Assembly: GCA_016432265.1 (NCBI GenBank)
Contig: CP066681.1
Location: forward strand, 1,638,342 to 1,702,341
Direction: 5' to 3'
DNA length: 64,000 nucleotides
From: Micavibrio aeruginosavorus
GTDB taxonomy: Bacteria > Pseudomonadota > Alphaproteobacteria > Micavibrionales > Micavibrionaceae
The notes under the pieces are model-generated. The model did not search any database. It saw only the letters and a program-made list of their open reading frames with translations, and was not told the DNA's origin. Position 1 is the first letter of the stretch. Every line of letters starts with the position of its first letter. Shown here in pieces: positions 35,263-45,798 of the stretch. The position numbers and the translations under genes were made by a program.

Positions 35263-37854
35263 ATGACTGAAGCAAAAGACAAAGAAACCAAAACCGAAGA
35301 GAAAAAGACCTTGAGCCTGGGTGGCAAAGGGACTTTGAGCCTCAAAGGTGGGGCAACCGCCGCAGCAGGCGGCTCCGGCGGAACGCAAATCCGCCAGAGC
35401 CTCTCGCAGGGGCGCGGTAAAACTGTCTCCGTGGAAGTTCGCCGCAAGCGTGCGGGAGGCCCCGAAGGCAAGGGCACAGACGAAGAGTCTGATCTTCAGC
35501 AGACAGGTGCCAGTGCCGAAGTGCATCAACTAACATCAGAAGAGCGCGAAGCCCGTATTCGTGCCCTCCAACTCGCCGACGAGGAAGCCCGCCGCCGCAA
35601 AGCGGAAGAAGCTGCCCGCCCGCGCGAAGCCGGAGAACCTGAACCGGAGAAGCCTACGCTTTCCCGCGAAGAAGAATTGCGCCGCAAGGAACTCGAAGAG
35701 CTTCAGCAAATCGAAGCCGAAGAGCAAAAACAGCGCGCTTCCCGGGAAGTTGAAACCCGGCCTCTTCCGAACAACAATTTTGGCCCTTCCCGCACCCCTG
35801 CGGCTCCCGCATCATTCCCCGCGGGCCGTCGCGCTGGCGGCGCTCTCGGGGCCGAGGATGAGGAAGAAGAAGAGAGCTACCGCAGCCGCATGAAACGCCA
35901 GCATCAACCTGCAGCTCCCAAGAAAACCAATAATGACGATGTCCGCCGTGGCGGTCGCCTGACCGTTACCAAGGTCATGAACGAAGATTTCGATCAGGAT
36001 CGCGGTCGCTCTCTGGCCTCCGTTCGCCGTGCCCGTGAAAAGGCGCGTATGAGCATGAAATCTTCACAAGAGCAAACAAAGCAATCACGCGAAGTGATCG
36101 TGCCGGAAACCATTACGGTTCAGGAACTATCGAACCGAATGGCTGAACGTGCCGGCGATCTGGTCAAGGCCTTGATGAAAATGGGTGTGATGGCCACTGT
36201 CACGCAATCTATCGACGCCGATACCGCCGAGCTCCTGATCCTGGAATTCGGCCACAAGATCAAGCGTGTCACAGACTCCGATATTGAGATCGGTATTGAA
36301 GGCATAGAGGACAAGGATGCCGATTTGCTGCCGCGGCCGCCGGTCGTGACGATCATGGGTCACGTCGACCACGGCAAGACATCGCTACTTGACGCCCTGC
36401 GCTCGACAAATGTCGTTTCTGGCGAGGCTGGCGGCATTACCCAGCACATCGGCGCCTATCAGGTCAGTATGCCCTCCGGGAAGAAAATCACCTTCCTTGA
36501 TACGCCGGGTCACGCCGCTTTTACCGAAATGCGTGCCCGCGGCGCGAATATTACAGACATCGTCGTGCTGGTTGTTGCAGCAAATGATAGCATCATGCCG
36601 CAAACTATTGAGGCGATTAACCACGCCAAGGCCGCCAAGGTGCCTATTATCGTTGCGGTCAATAAAATCGATCTGCCAGATGCCAACCCGATGCGGGTCA
36701 AACAAGACCTGCTTCAGCATGAAATCATCGTCGAGGAATTGAGCGGCGAAACGCTATGCGTTGAGCTTTCGGCCAAGAAGAAAATCAATCTCGACAAGCT
36801 GGAAGAGGCAATTCTTCTGCAGGCAGAGGTTCTTGACCTGAAATCAAACCCGAATCGTGAGGCCCACGGCACCGTTGTCGAAGCCAAGCTGGAAGTCGGG
36901 CGTGGGCACGTGGCTACGGTTCTGGTACAGAACGGCACTCTTAAGGTTGGCGACATATTTGTCGTTGGGGCCGAATGGGGCCGCGTCCGCGCGATGATGA
37001 ACGATCGCGGCGAGCAAGTGCAGTCCGCCATCCCCGGACAGCCGGTTGAGGTGCTGGGTCTGCAGGGCGCCCCTGAAGCCGGCGACACACTGGTCGTCGT
37101 CGGCGACGAGGCCAAGGCCCGAGACATCAGCGAATACCGCCAGCGCAAAAAACGTGAGGCCGCCAACGTCAAGATGGCAGGTGACGGCAAGTCCCGCTTT
37201 GACAACCTGTTGGCTGCCAGCCGTGACGCCAAGAAAGAACTCGCCGTCGTCATCAAGGGCGACGTTCATGGTTCGGTTGAGGCCATTATCGGCTCCTTGC
37301 GCAAGATCGAGGAAGAAAACCCCGAAGTTGCCGTGCGCGTATTGCACTCCGGCGTGGGCGCAATTACCGAGTCTGATGTCATTCTGGCGAATGCTTCGAA
37401 GGGCCTGATCGTCGGCTTCAATGTTCGCGCCAATGCGCAGGCCCGCGAACTGGCCGAACGGAACGCCGTCAACATGCGTTACTACAACATCATCTATAAC
37501 GTCATTGACGACGTGAAGGGCATGCTCTCAGGCCTCCTCTCCCCGAGCATCCGCGAGGAATATCTGGGGCAGGCGGAAATCCGCCAGGTCTTCAATATTT
37601 CTAAAGTGGGGAAAGTGGCTGGCTGCATGGTTACCATCGGCATGGTCAAGCGCGGCTCGAAAGTGCGTCTGCTGCGTGATAACGTTGTTATCCATGAAGG
37701 TATGCTGAAGACCCTGAAACGTATGAAAGACGAAGTCAAAGAAGTGCGCGAAGGTACGGAATGCGGTATGGCGTTCGAAAGCTATGATGACATCAAAGAA
37801 GGTGACATCATCGAATGCTATGACGTCATTTCGGAAGCGCGTTCGATCGCCTGA
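35263..37854 (+). CDS. infB: Translation initiation factor IF-2
   Basis: An 863-residue GTPase that places initiator tRNA on the 30S subunit. A charged, low-complexity N-terminal region (1-270) precedes the IF2N part, the G domain with GHVDHGKTS at residue 366, [14 protein letters not shown] and SAKK, and the four C-terminal domains. I chose the ATG at 35263, which has AAAAGG upstream, over the TTG at 35248. rbfA follows after one base. Confidence 0.97.
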   Translation: MTEAKDKETKTEEKKTLSLGGKGTLSLKGGATAAAGGSGGTQIRQSLSQGRGKTVSVEVRRKRAGGPEGKGTDEESDLQQTGASAEVHQLTSEEREARIRALQLADEEARRRKAEEAARPREAGEPEPEKPTLSREEELRRKELEELQQIEAEEQKQRASREVETRPLPNNNFGPSRTPAAPASFPAGRRAGGALGAEDEEEEESYRSRMKRQHQPAAPKKTNNDDVRRGGRLTVTKVMNEDFDQDRGRSLASVRRAREKARMSMKSSQEQTKQSREVIVPETITVQELSNRMAERAGDLVKALMKMGVMATVTQSIDADTAELLILEFGHKIKRVTDSDIEIGIEGIEDKDADLLPRPPVVTIMGHVDHGKTSLLDALRSTNVVSGEAGGITQHIGAYQVSMPSGKKITFLDTPGHAAFTEMRARGANITDIVVLVVAANDSIMPQTIEAINHAKAAKVPIIVAVNKIDLPDANPMRVKQDLLQHEIIVEELSGETLCVELSAKKKINLDKLEEAILLQAEVLDLKSNPNREAHGTVVEAKLEVGRGHVATVLVQNGTLKVGDIFVVGAEWGRVRAMMNDRGEQVQSAIPGQPVEVLGLQGAPEAGDTLVVVGDEAKARDISEYRQRKKREAANVKMAGDGKSRFDNLLAASRDAKKELAVVIKGDVHGSVEAIIGSLRKIEEENPEVAVRVLHSGVGAITESDVILANASKGLIVGFNVRANAQARELAERNAVNMRYYNIIYNVIDDVKGMLSGLLSPSIREEYLGQAEIRQVFNISKVGKVAGCMVTIGMVKRGSKVRLLRDNVVIHEGMLKTLKRMKDEVKEVREGTECGMAFESYDDIKEGDIIECYDVISEARSIA

Positions 37855-37855
37855 T

Positions 37856-38230
37856 ATGACGACAACGCCATCGCAAAGACAGCTCAGGGTCGGCGAACAA
37901 CTGCGCCACATCATCGCACAGACCCTGCAGCGCGGAAAATTCAGCGATCCCCTGCTTTTTGATAAAACCGGTCAAATCACGGTTGCCGAGGTTCGTGTTT
38001 CACCTGATATGAAACACGCCACAGCTTATACATCGATGATCACAGGACAGGATATTGACCTTGTTCTTGCAGCGCTCAACGAAACCGCACATATGTTCCA
38101 GCAAGATATCAATCGCCAGATAAAAATGAAATTCACCCCCAAAGTGCGTTTTGTTGTCGATGATCGTTTTGATAAAGCCGGACGCATCGAGGACATACTG
38201 CGCAACCTTCCCAAATCCTCCGCCGAGTAA
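37856..38230 (+). CDS. rbfA: Ribosome-binding factor A
   Basis: A 124-residue KH-like protein that assists late 30S assembly. Family marks are RVGEQLRHIIAQTL, TVAEVRVSPDMKHATAYTS and the KFTPKVRFVVDDRFDKAGRI segment. The start at 37856 is one base after the infB stop; a longer frame lies inside infB and is a shadow. truB begins three bases after its end. Confidence 0.95.
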   Translation: MTTTPSQRQLRVGEQLRHIIAQTLQRGKFSDPLLFDKTGQITVAEVRVSPDMKHATAYTSMITGQDIDLVLAALNETAHMFQQDINRQIKMKFTPKVRFVVDDRFDKAGRIEDILRNLPKSSAE

Positions 38231-38232
38231 CC

Positions 38233-39174
38233 ATGGGACGCAGTAAAAAAGGCCGCATTGTCAACGGCTGGATCAATCTCGACAAGCCGCAAGGGCTGGG
38301 TTCCACGCAAGCCGTGGGCAAGGTGCGTCGTTTGTTCGATGCCCAGAAGGTCGGCCATGGCGGCACGCTCGACCCGCTGGCGACCGGCGTTCTGCCAATA
38401 GCCTTGGGTGAAGCCACCAAGACTATCCCGTACTGTCAGGATCATATCAAAATTTATACCTTTTCCGCCTGTTGGGGCGAGGAGCGCGACACGGACGATG
38501 CCGAGGGCAGCATCATAGCCACCTCGCCCGTGCGCCCTTCGCGGGCGCAGATTGAGGCCATCCTGCCCCGGTTTACCGGAGAGATCAGTCAAATTCCTCC
38601 TCGTTTTTCAGCTATCAAAGTGGAGGGAGAAAGAGCTTATGATCTGGCCCGCGATGGAGAAGAGGTTATCCTCGACCCCCGCCCCGTTTACATAGAAAGC
38701 CTTGAGCTAACTGATTTTACTGATAAAAATCCTTATTTTCGCGCCGTCTGCGGTAAAGGCACCTATATGCGCTCGCTTGTTCGCGATATGGCAAAAGCCC
38801 TCGGCACGGTCGGGCATATCCGCAACCTCAGGCGGGAGGCGGTCGGCCCGCTGACACAGAAAAATGCGATTTCCCTTGAAAAACTTGAGGAATTGGCCGA
38901 TAGTGCGCGCCTTGAAGAAGCGTTGCTTCCTGTAGAGACCGTGCTGGCCGATATCCCGGCACTGGCCTTGAATGCGCAGGAAGCCGCACGGCTGAAAAAC
39001 GGCCAACCGCTCACCTTTGTCGCCCGCCCCGATCTCGAACGCCTGAACAAGGCCGGAATCGATTGGCAAGCAGGAGATACCGCCCTCGCCGTTCTGCATG
39101 GAACGCCAGTGGCGCTGGTGGCTGTGGAGGGCCCGCATATTCACCCCGTGCGCGTTTTAAACCTCTGGAACTGA
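38233..39174 (+). CDS. truB: tRNA pseudouridine55 synthase
   Basis: A 313-residue enzyme that makes pseudouridine 55 in the T-loop of tRNAs. The catalytic D47 is in HGGTLDPLATGVLP, with GWINLDKPQGLGS at the N-terminus, PPRFSAIKVEGERAYDLAR and KGTYMRSLVRD. It is normal in length and part of the infB operon. Confidence 0.96.
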   Translation: MGRSKKGRIVNGWINLDKPQGLGSTQAVGKVRRLFDAQKVGHGGTLDPLATGVLPIALGEATKTIPYCQDHIKIYTFSACWGEERDTDDAEGSIIATSPVRPSRAQIEAILPRFTGEISQIPPRFSAIKVEGERAYDLARDGEEVILDPRPVYIESLELTDFTDKNPYFRAVCGKGTYMRSLVRDMAKALGTVGHIRNLRREAVGPLTQKNAISLEKLEELADSARLEEALLPVETVLADIPALALNAQEAARLKNGQPLTFVARPDLERLNKAGIDWQAGDTALAVLHGTPVALVAVEGPHIHPVRVLNLWN

Positions 39175-39186
39175 TAGGAGAAAACG

Positions 39187-39456
39187 ATGTCGATTACAGC
39201 AGAACGCAAAGTAGAATTGGTTAAAGAATACGCAACCAAACCGGGTGATACAGGTTCGCCGGAAGTGCAAGTAGCCCTTCTGACCGAGCGTATTAACAGC
39301 CTGTCCCTGCATATGCAAGGCCATCACAAAGATGTATCGAGCCGCCGCGGCCTTCTGACCATGGTTGCGCGTCGCCGCAAGCTTCTGGACTACGTGAAGC
39401 GTGTTGATGAGGCCCGTTATCAGGAACTGATCAAACGCCTGAACATTCGTCGTTGA
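39187..39456 (+). CDS. rpsO: 30S ribosomal protein S15
   Basis: An 89-residue ribosomal protein that binds the 16S rRNA central domain. [27 protein letters not shown] and [10 protein letters not shown] are family marks. A strong terminator follows 18 bp downstream. In many alphaproteobacteria pnp comes next, but here it is 4.1 kb away. Confidence 0.98.
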   Translation: MSITAERKVELVKEYATKPGDTGSPEVQVALLTERINSLSLHMQGHHKDVSSRRGLLTMVARRRKLLDYVKRVDEARYQELIKRLNIRR

Positions 39457-39473
39457 TCAAAACAGATCACCCC

Positions 39474-39502
39474 AAAAGGCAGCCTGTTGGCTGCCTTTTT
39501 TA
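39474..39502 (+). terminator. Intrinsic terminator of the rimP-rpsO operon
   Basis: AAAAGGCAGCC and its complement form a stem with a TGTT loop (39474-39499), continuing into a run of six T residues. Confidence 0.9.
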
Positions 39503-39576
39503 TTGGCAGACAACGCCAGCCATGCCATATTCATAACGAATATAAAGAACAAAAGGCAAACAGGCGCAGATCCTTC

Positions 39577-40071
39577 ATGGGCACAACACCTCCAGAGAAA
39601 ACAACGCTTAGATCGCTGTTTAACGCACGATCGATGCTGAAGAAAATCGGTCGGGACATCGCCATCAGTGGTACATTTTATGCAGCGCCTCTGGCCATGC
39701 GCGTCTACGAAAACTGGGGAGCCTACAGTGCGGCTGATATAGCCCCTGTAAGCGGGATGCTGGCCTTACTGACAGGCGTCACGGCGGTAGGGATAAGCAC
39801 TGGGCGTTATCTGGGCGGTGGCGTTGGCCTGAGCATCGACGCACTGGTGAATACCGCCCGCCGCAAACCCGCTCTTTCCAGCATGGAAACCAGAAAGGCT
39901 GCGGCAACGATCGGGGGATTCATAGGGTTTGCCTCTTGTTACATACCCTATCTGGTGATGTCGGCACTGATGACAAACTCTATCGAGGCACACGAGCCAC
40001 AGCCAAAAGAGGCAGAGCTGATTTACGTCATCAACAAATCTGAGTCGATCAGGGAACCCCAAATATCATGA
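39577..40071 (+). CDS. Unknown membrane protein
   Basis: A 164-residue protein with three hydrophobic, Gly/Ala-rich segments (about 31-47, 53-73 and 106-130). ATG at 39577 is the most likely start because the longer frame begins inside the rpsO terminator. No family recognised. The next small gene overlaps its stop by 4 bp (ATGA). Confidence 0.65.
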   Translation: MGTTPPEKTTLRSLFNARSMLKKIGRDIAISGTFYAAPLAMRVYENWGAYSAADIAPVSGMLALLTGVTAVGISTGRYLGGGVGLSIDALVNTARRKPALSSMETRKAAATIGGFIGFASCYIPYLVMSALMTNSIEAHEPQPKEAELIYVINKSESIREPQIS

Positions 40072-40271
40072 ACCCAGCCTTCCAACGCGGCGCTTGCGTG
40101 CGCCTGATACAAAAACCGGACGGATATCTTTCACAGCATTACGCCCTGACCGTCGGTAACACCTATACATGCCTCGACCGGGCGGGATGCTGCCTGATCG
40201 TGACGACCGACATCGAAGGTGATACGGCAATCGTCAATCATGAACGGTTCGAACCTGCCCCCCAGCCCTGA
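40068..40271 (+). CDS. Small unknown protein coupled to membrane protein
   Basis: A 67-residue protein that starts in the ATGA overlap with the preceding stop. It reads RGACVRLIQKPDGYLSQHYALTVGNTYTCLDRAG and VNHERFEPAP, which resembles small SH3-like or KOW-like domains seen in phage and plasmid proteins. That likeness is weak. The coupling supports that it is translated. Confidence 0.55.
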   Translation: MNPAFQRGACVRLIQKPDGYLSQHYALTVGNTYTCLDRAGCCLIVTTDIEGDTAIVNHERFEPAPQP

Positions 40272-40455
40272 CCAAAACCGTCAATACAGAGAATTTTTAT
40301 TGCACAGCCCAAGCGGTTTATGGTTACCATGACAGCATGAGCTTACCACGGAAACATTACCGCGCCCGTTCGCGACGACTGAACCGCCCCTGCCAGTCAG
40401 GCCCGGCGATTTCAGCGGTTTAGACCCTTCCTTAATCTCTGTAACTTTCTTGGAC

Positions 40456-40516
40456 ATCCCTGATGGCAGGCCCGGCGGTCGAACCAGCCTTTGCTCTCAT
40501 GAAAAACATCAGGGAT
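40456..40516 (+). promoter_or_regulatory. Stem that hides the ribosome site of the 40524 gene
   Basis: ATCCCTGATG at 40456-40465 is exactly complementary to CATCAGGGAT at 40507-40516. The right arm contains AGGGA, the ribosome site of the gene starting at 40524. The 41-nt loop is GC-rich at its 5' side. An 11-bp repeat, CAGGCCCGGCG, stands both in the loop (40467-40477) and upstream (40398-40408). The rest of the 252-bp gap has no gene I can support beyond a 28-codon basic frame at 40337. Confidence 0.5.
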
Positions 40517-40523
40517 AACACAA

Positions 40524-41285
40524 ATGAAAAAATTTCTCGCCCAGAGCCAGACTAAGAAAGCGCCTCTTTATTCAGGCCATCTTAGAACCACAAATCAGCA
40601 ATATGAGATTCTTCAGCTTGATAGCAGTCATCTGGATCAGGTCATTGACCTCCATAAAACGGTACAGGATGCTCTTTCGGATGATGAAAAACCCTTTCTT
40701 CTGCCCAAGTCGCCGGAGTATTTCGCCAGGCTCTTCAAAAAGACCAGCCCGCATAAAGTCATAGGAATATTGCAAGGAAGGCAGCTTATAGCCAAGGCAA
40801 TAGCAACCTATCCGACCAGGGCCAAACCGGAAAGCGGCATGACAGATATGGCTGACGAGCCTTTGCCAGCAAGATCCTCCGTCCTGCAGGCCGTTACCGT
40901 CTTACCCGCCTACCGCGGAAATCGCCTGATGCATGAAATGGTGCACGCATGGATCAACCATAGCTATATGGTGCGGCGGAAACATGTCCTTTCCGAAGTG
41001 GAAGTTAGAAACGTCGCCAGTTGGAGCGTATTTCTTGACGAAGGTCTTGAAATCACCAGCATCGGTCAAGATCCGGACGACGGCGCCTGGCTTTACAACA
41101 TGCAAAGTCATATTCACCAAGTGATGACGAAGCGGCTCAGCCAACGCTTTAACCATGCCGCCGAGAACTCCGTACTCTGCCCGGCTGCAGATTGGCAGAC
41201 GCAAAAAGAACTTCTGGCACAAGGATTTGCCATCAACGGCTACAAAAAAGACAGCCGGGAAATGATCCTGACGCCCAGAATTTAG
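40524..41285 (+). CDS. GNAT-like N-acetyltransferase
   Basis: A 253-residue protein with a central GNAT fold. TVLPAYRGNRLMHEMV is the acetyl-CoA loop (motif A), followed by LSEVEVRNVASWSVFLDEGLEI (motif B with the usual Asn and late Gly). Residues 1-95 are an N-terminal extension with no clear family. The substrate is unknown. Translation may be controlled by the stem that covers its ribosome site. Confidence 0.75.
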   Translation: MKKFLAQSQTKKAPLYSGHLRTTNQQYEILQLDSSHLDQVIDLHKTVQDALSDDEKPFLLPKSPEYFARLFKKTSPHKVIGILQGRQLIAKAIATYPTRAKPESGMTDMADEPLPARSSVLQAVTVLPAYRGNRLMHEMVHAWINHSYMVRRKHVLSEVEVRNVASWSVFLDEGLEITSIGQDPDDGAWLYNMQSHIHQVMTKRLSQRFNHAAENSVLCPAADWQTQKELLAQGFAINGYKKDSREMILTPRI

Positions 41286-41367
41286 CGTTTCCGAATTTTC
41301 TTGCCTGAAAGGCGTACATTATGTTAACTAACAAGCGCCCTTATTCTTTAGAGAAAGATTTTAAAAC

Positions 41368-41934
41368 ATGAAAAAGTCAGTTCTCAATGCCATAGCAGTT
41401 TCGACACTGGCTGCGTTTCTAGCGGCTTGTGGCGAACCAGATGCTGAAGATATCCAGAAAACTGGCCTTAGCCCCCTTGCAGCGCCGGATCGGACACTCA
41501 CCTGCTACGATTATAATGGCAATAAGACTATTCAGGAAAAGCCTACAGATAGCGTAGGCTTCTCCAGCTCGTATGGCTACACCGAAGGGAAATACCAAGG
41601 GAACCGCAAGCCGACATATGTCAGCGGCGGAGCGGGATGTCTCAGTGACACATTATATTTTGATCCCAAAAATCAGAATAACGCCGAAATATATTCTCGT
41701 GCAGTGCAGACGGCTCCCTATACAGTTATAGTGACCAACGGCATGGATAAAATTATCCTCGCTGACAAATTCACTTCTGTAACTAACCTTTCCGGCGAAA
41801 CAAGGCTGGAGCTGCAGGTGAACGATGTGACAATCAGGCGCGTTTCTATTAACGGGATGCAAGTAATCGCTACGGAAAACCGTGAAGAGATCGATGGTGC
41901 GATTACGGAAGGCATGAAAGCGCTGAAACCCTAA
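41368..41934 (+). CDS. Putative lipoprotein, unknown
   Basis: A 188-residue protein with a type II signal peptide: a Lys-rich start, a hydrophobic core and a lipobox LAAC with lipidation at C21. The mature part has conserved-looking YDYNGN and SYGYTEGKYQGNRK, and an internal pair of cysteines. No family recognised. It should sit in the outer or inner membrane. The next gene is also exported. Confidence 0.8.
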   Translation: MKKSVLNAIAVSTLAAFLAACGEPDAEDIQKTGLSPLAAPDRTLTCYDYNGNKTIQEKPTDSVGFSSSYGYTEGKYQGNRKPTYVSGGAGCLSDTLYFDPKNQNNAEIYSRAVQTAPYTVIVTNGMDKIILADKFTSVTNLSGETRLELQVNDVTIRRVSINGMQVIATENREEIDGAITEGMKALKP

Positions 41935-41962
41935 AAATCAGGAACTTTTGAAAGCTTTTTAG

Positions 41963-42706
41963 ATGAACGCCACGACCAAACTTAAAAAGAACCTATCCTG
42001 CGTACTATCCACGCTCATAACGGCAGGGGTTATAAGTCTTGGCATAGGCGATGCTTTTGCCAGAGGGGCCAACTCCGCGGGTGGCGCGCGCGGTGGAGGA
42101 TCATCTTCTGCAAGCGCCGGCGCGGCACGTTCTGCCGCCGCCGCCAACGCAAGAGTCGCAGCGGCTAACAACGCTTCTCGTGCGGCAAGCTTGCAAGCCA
42201 GCCAACGTGCCATCGCCGCCGGATCTCGCACCGCAGGGCCGCGCTATACCATAAGCAATCATAACGGAGGACGCGGCCCCGGGGGCGGCGGCGGTTACAG
42301 CATGGGTGGCGGCTTCAGCAGTGGAGGGCAATACACCTTTGGCAGACATACAGCAAAAACCGAGCCATACACCAACAATTACTTCCCGCTCTGGTACTGG
42401 ATAGTTATATCCGGTAACAACAATAATGCCGCTGCACACGCTAAAAGCGCAGAAACAGAGAGAAAGAAAGAAGCCCGCGTTCTTGCAGATCCAGCGGTAT
42501 CGTTCGGACGGGTCAGCGCCAGTTGTGTTTTTCTCAAAATGTCGCAAAGAGGATGGGCCGATGACCTGAATCGTGCTGATTTGTCAGCGCGCCTTGACAG
42601 GATAAACAAAAACGGCGACCTGAAAGCCGATGCCCCCAGCCCAGCCGCCGATCTGGTTGATCAGCGAATATGGACGGCTGGCAAAACCTGCCTGAAAATG
42701 GAATAG
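41963..42706 (+). CDS. Exported Gly/Ala-rich low-complexity protein
   Basis: A 247-residue protein with a signal peptide ending at DAFA (about residue 33), followed by a Gly/Ser/Ala-rich stretch (35-125) with a GGG-rich core, a hydrophobic [12 protein letters not shown] segment and a charged C-terminal part with two cysteines. The low-complexity part suggests a surface or cell-wall-associated role, but this is inference. No family recognised. Confidence 0.65.
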
Positions 42707-42709
42707 CGC

Positions 42710-43345
42710 CTAAGCGGCCTTCTGATCTTCCAGATAGTAACGTTTCAGTATCTTGCCATTCTCCATCTCAAAAACCAGCGGAGAGCCCGTTGGGATTTCC
42801 GCCTTGTTGATAGTTTCAGGCGTTTCCGCGCCTAGCACGATCAGGATACCTCGCAGGGAATTGCCATGCGCCGAGATCAGCACGTTCTTCCCCCTTGCGA
42901 GAAGCGGCAAGATTTCACGGGTGAAATACGGGCGGACACGATTTTCAACCACATCCTTAAGGCTCTCGCCGCCCGGCGGCTGAACATCGTAGGAGCGACG
43001 CCAGATATGCACCTGCTCTTCCCCGTATTTCTGTTTGGTTTCGTCCTTGTTCAACCCCGTGAGGTCGCCATAGTCGCGTTCGCGTAAATCGTCATGCCGG
43101 ATCGCGCTTGTGAACAAAGCCTCCTGCCCGCATTCCTTAAGGGCAATTTCAGCCGTGTTATAGGCCCGTTGCAGGGTGCTGGTAAAAACCTGATCAAATT
43201 TAATTCCGGCAGCTTTCAGACGCTGGCCGGCAGCTTTGGCCTCGGTACGGCCCTGGTCACTGAGGTCAATATTATGGAACCCCGTAAATCTGTTTTCCAG
43301 ATTCCATTGGGACTGACCATGACGCATAAGAACGAGATAGTTCAT
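42710..43345 (-). CDS. gpmA: 2,3-bisphosphoglycerate-dependent phosphoglycerate mutase
   Basis: A 211-residue glycolytic enzyme interconverting 3- and 2-phosphoglycerate. The phospho-histidine H9 is in LMRHGQSQWN; RDYGDLTGLNKDE and ISAHGNSLRGI are the other active-site parts. AGGA precedes the ATG. It is on the opposite strand to its neighbours and lies between an exported-protein gene and pnp. Confidence 0.95.
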   Translation of the reverse strand: MNYLVLMRHGQSQWNLENRFTGFHNIDLSDQGRTEAKAAGQRLKAAGIKFDQVFTSTLQRAYNTAEIALKECGQEALFTSAIRHDDLRERDYGDLTGLNKDETKQKYGEEQVHIWRRSYDVQPPGGESLKDVVENRVRPYFTREILPLLARGKNVLISAHGNSLRGILIVLGAETPETINKAEIPTGSPLVFEMENGKILKRYYLEDQKAA

Positions 43346-43440
43346 TGATATATCCTGTATTTTCTTTGACTTTGCAGACAGATAATGGCATTAAAACACA
43401 TGTCGGCGCAAGGGCACGGAGGCAGTGTTCCGGTTGACTG

Positions 43441-43465
43441 TTAAGCCCAGTATGCCTGGGTTTAA
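43441..43465 (+). promoter_or_regulatory. Leader hairpin upstream of pnp
   Basis: A 10-bp stem with one G-U pair (TTAAGCCCAG with CTGGGTTTAA) and a 5-nt loop, 110 bp before pnp. In E. coli the pnp leader is an RNase III/PNPase control site; a similar role here is inference only. Confidence 0.35.
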
Positions 43466-43574
43466 TCGTCCACCGTATCCCTCCCCCCGCGCATAAAGCG
43501 TCTATCTGAAAACTATCACCCGATTGAGCCTTGGAGCCATGGGTGGTGTCTACTGTTCTATGAAAGGAACATCA

Positions 43575-45725
43575 ATGTTTAAAGTCTATCGCAAGGAATT
43601 CGATTTCGGTGGAAAAACCGTCACTTTAGAAACCGGGAAAATTGCCCGCCAAGCCGACGGCGCTGTCATGGCGAGCATGGGCGGCACCACCGTTCTGTGC
43701 ACCGTAGTCGGCGCGCGCAGCATCAAAGAAGGCCAGGATTTTTTTCCGCTGTCCGTGCACTATCAGGAAAAAACCTATGCCGCCGGTAAAATACCGGGCG
43801 GCTTTTTCAAACGCGAGGCTCGCCCGAGCGAGTTTGAAACGCTGACATCCCGCCTGATCGACCGCCCGATCCGCCCGCTATTCCCTGAGAACTTCCTCAA
43901 TGAGGTTCAGGTAATCGCCACCGTGATGTCGCACGATCTGGAAACACCCGCTGATATCATTGCCATGATCGGCTGCTCCGCCGCCCTGACGATTTCCGGT
44001 ATCCCGTTCATGGGGCCGATTGGCGGCGCTCGCGTTGGCTATATCGACGGCAAGTATGTTCTGAACCCCACCATTCAGGAAGCGGAAAAATCAGAACTGG
44101 ATTTGGTCGTGGCCGGAACGAAAGAAGGCGTGCTGATGGTTGAATCCGAAGCTCATGAGCTTTCCGAGGAAGTGATGCTTGGGGCCGTAATGTTCGGCTG
44201 GAACGCTTTCCAATCCGCGATTGACGGTATTATCGGCCTTGCTGAAATGGCCGCCAAAGATCCTTGGCCGGTGCCGGAAACCCCGGCTCATATCGCCGAG
44301 ATGACCAAAAACCTCAAAGCCAAATACGAAACCGAGCTGGCCCAGGCCTACCTTGAGCCGGTCAAGCAAACCCGTCAGGAAAAAGTCGGCGCTATCCGCG
44401 AAAAGGCTGTCGTCGAATTCAGCAGCGAGGATGTCAGCAAGGAAGCCGTCGGCAACGCCTTCTTCCTGCTGGAATCGGCTGTTGTTCGTGGCCGTATCAT
44501 CAAGGAAGGCCGCCGCATCGATGGCCGCGACACTAAAACCGTACGCCCGATCATTTCCGAAGTCGGCGTCCTGCCGCGTACGCACGGCTCCGCCCTGTTT
44601 ACACGCGGCGAAACGCAGGCGATGGTCGTGACCACTCTGGGCACGGGTCAGGACGAGCAGATCATCGACGCACTGACAGGTGAATACAAGCAGCGTTTCA
44701 TGCTGCATTACAATTTCCCACCGTTCTCAGTCGGCGAATGCGGCCGCATGGGGTCGCCGGGCCGCCGCGAAATAGGACACGGCAAACTGGCATGGCGTGC
44801 AATCAATCCGCTGCTGCCGAAACCGGAAGATTTCCCCTACACCATCCGTACGGTTTCAGAAATCACCGAGTCAAACGGCTCTTCCTCCATGGCTACCGTT
44901 TGCGGCACCTCGCTGTCGTTAATGGACGCCGGCGTCCCGCTGGCCCGCCCGATTGCGGGTATTGCGATGGGCCTGATCAAGGAAGGCAAGGATTTTGCCG
45001 TTATCTCGGACATCCTTGGCGACGAAGATCACCTTGGCGACATGGATTTCAAGGTAGCCGGAACAGAGAAAGGCATCACCGCTCTGCAGATGGACATCAA
45101 GATCACCTCGATCACCGAAGAAATCATGACCATCGCCGTCAAACAAGCCCGTGAAGGCCGCCTGCATATCCTTGGTGAAATGGCGAAGGCGATCACCTCG
45201 GCCCGTCAGGAATTGAGCGAGTTTGCTCCGCAGATCGCCACACTGATTATTCCGAAAGACAAAATCCGTGACGTCATCGGCACAGGCGGTAAAGTCATTC
45301 GTGAAATCATTGAAAAGACCGGCACAAAAATCGACATTGAGGACGACGGCACCGTTAAAGTGGCCGCAACCGACCTCAAATCGATCGACGAAGCCATTAA
45401 AATCATCAAGGGCATCACGGATGAACCGGAAGTGGGCGTTGTTTATGACGGCAAAGTCGTCAAAACCACAGATTTCGGCGCCTTCGTGAATTTCATGCCG
45501 GGTAAGGACGGCCTCGTTCACATTTCTGAACTGGCCGACCAGCGCGTTGCCAAGACGACAGATGTGGTCAAGGAAGGCGACATAGTGAAAGCTTTGCTCG
45601 TCGGCTTCGATGATCGCGGCAAAATCAAACTATCGATGAAGCGCGTCAATCAGGAAACGGGAGAAATTCTGCCTGCGAAAGAGAAACCATCTCGCGGCGA
45701 ACGTGAAGAACGCGAAGCGATTTAG
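43575..45725 (+). CDS. pnp: Polyribonucleotide nucleotidyltransferase
   Basis: A 716-residue 3'-5' phosphorolytic exoribonuclease of the degradosome. Two RNase PH-like domains ([15 protein letters not shown] starts the second), then a KH domain ([17 protein letters not shown]) and an S1 domain ([19 protein letters not shown]) are visible. ATG at 43575 has AAAGGA upstream; the longer frame to 43524 is not needed. The protein is complete. Confidence 0.97.
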   Translation: MFKVYRKEFDFGGKTVTLETGKIARQADGAVMASMGGTTVLCTVVGARSIKEGQDFFPLSVHYQEKTYAAGKIPGGFFKREARPSEFETLTSRLIDRPIRPLFPENFLNEVQVIATVMSHDLETPADIIAMIGCSAALTISGIPFMGPIGGARVGYIDGKYVLNPTIQEAEKSELDLVVAGTKEGVLMVESEAHELSEEVMLGAVMFGWNAFQSAIDGIIGLAEMAAKDPWPVPETPAHIAEMTKNLKAKYETELAQAYLEPVKQTRQEKVGAIREKAVVEFSSEDVSKEAVGNAFFLLESAVVRGRIIKEGRRIDGRDTKTVRPIISEVGVLPRTHGSALFTRGETQAMVVTTLGTGQDEQIIDALTGEYKQRFMLHYNFPPFSVGECGRMGSPGRREIGHGKLAWRAINPLLPKPEDFPYTIRTVSEITESNGSSSMATVCGTSLSLMDAGVPLARPIAGIAMGLIKEGKDFAVISDILGDEDHLGDMDFKVAGTEKGITALQMDIKITSITEEIMTIAVKQAREGRLHILGEMAKAITSARQELSEFAPQIATLIIPKDKIRDVIGTGGKVIREIIEKTGTKIDIEDDGTVKVAATDLKSIDEAIKIIKGITDEPEVGVVYDGKVVKTTDFGAFVNFMPGKDGLVHISELADQRVAKTTDVVKEGDIVKALLVGFDDRGKIKLSMKRVNQETGEILPAKEKPSRGEREEREAI

Positions 45726-45742
45726 TTTGGAATGAACGATAA

Positions 45743-45787
45743 AAACCCGAAGATTGCGCCCACAGCCTTTCTTCGGGTTTCTTCTTT
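45743..45787 (+). terminator. Intrinsic terminator of pnp
   Basis: An 11-bp stem (45743-45753 with 45770-45780), 16-nt loop and a T-rich tail, 17 bp after the pnp stop. Confidence 0.8.
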
Positions 45788-45798
45788 AGAAAGTCATC

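Noticed and set aside
42101..42547. 148-codon minus-strand frame opposite the Gly-rich gene
   Set aside because: It is an antisense shadow of low-complexity codons.
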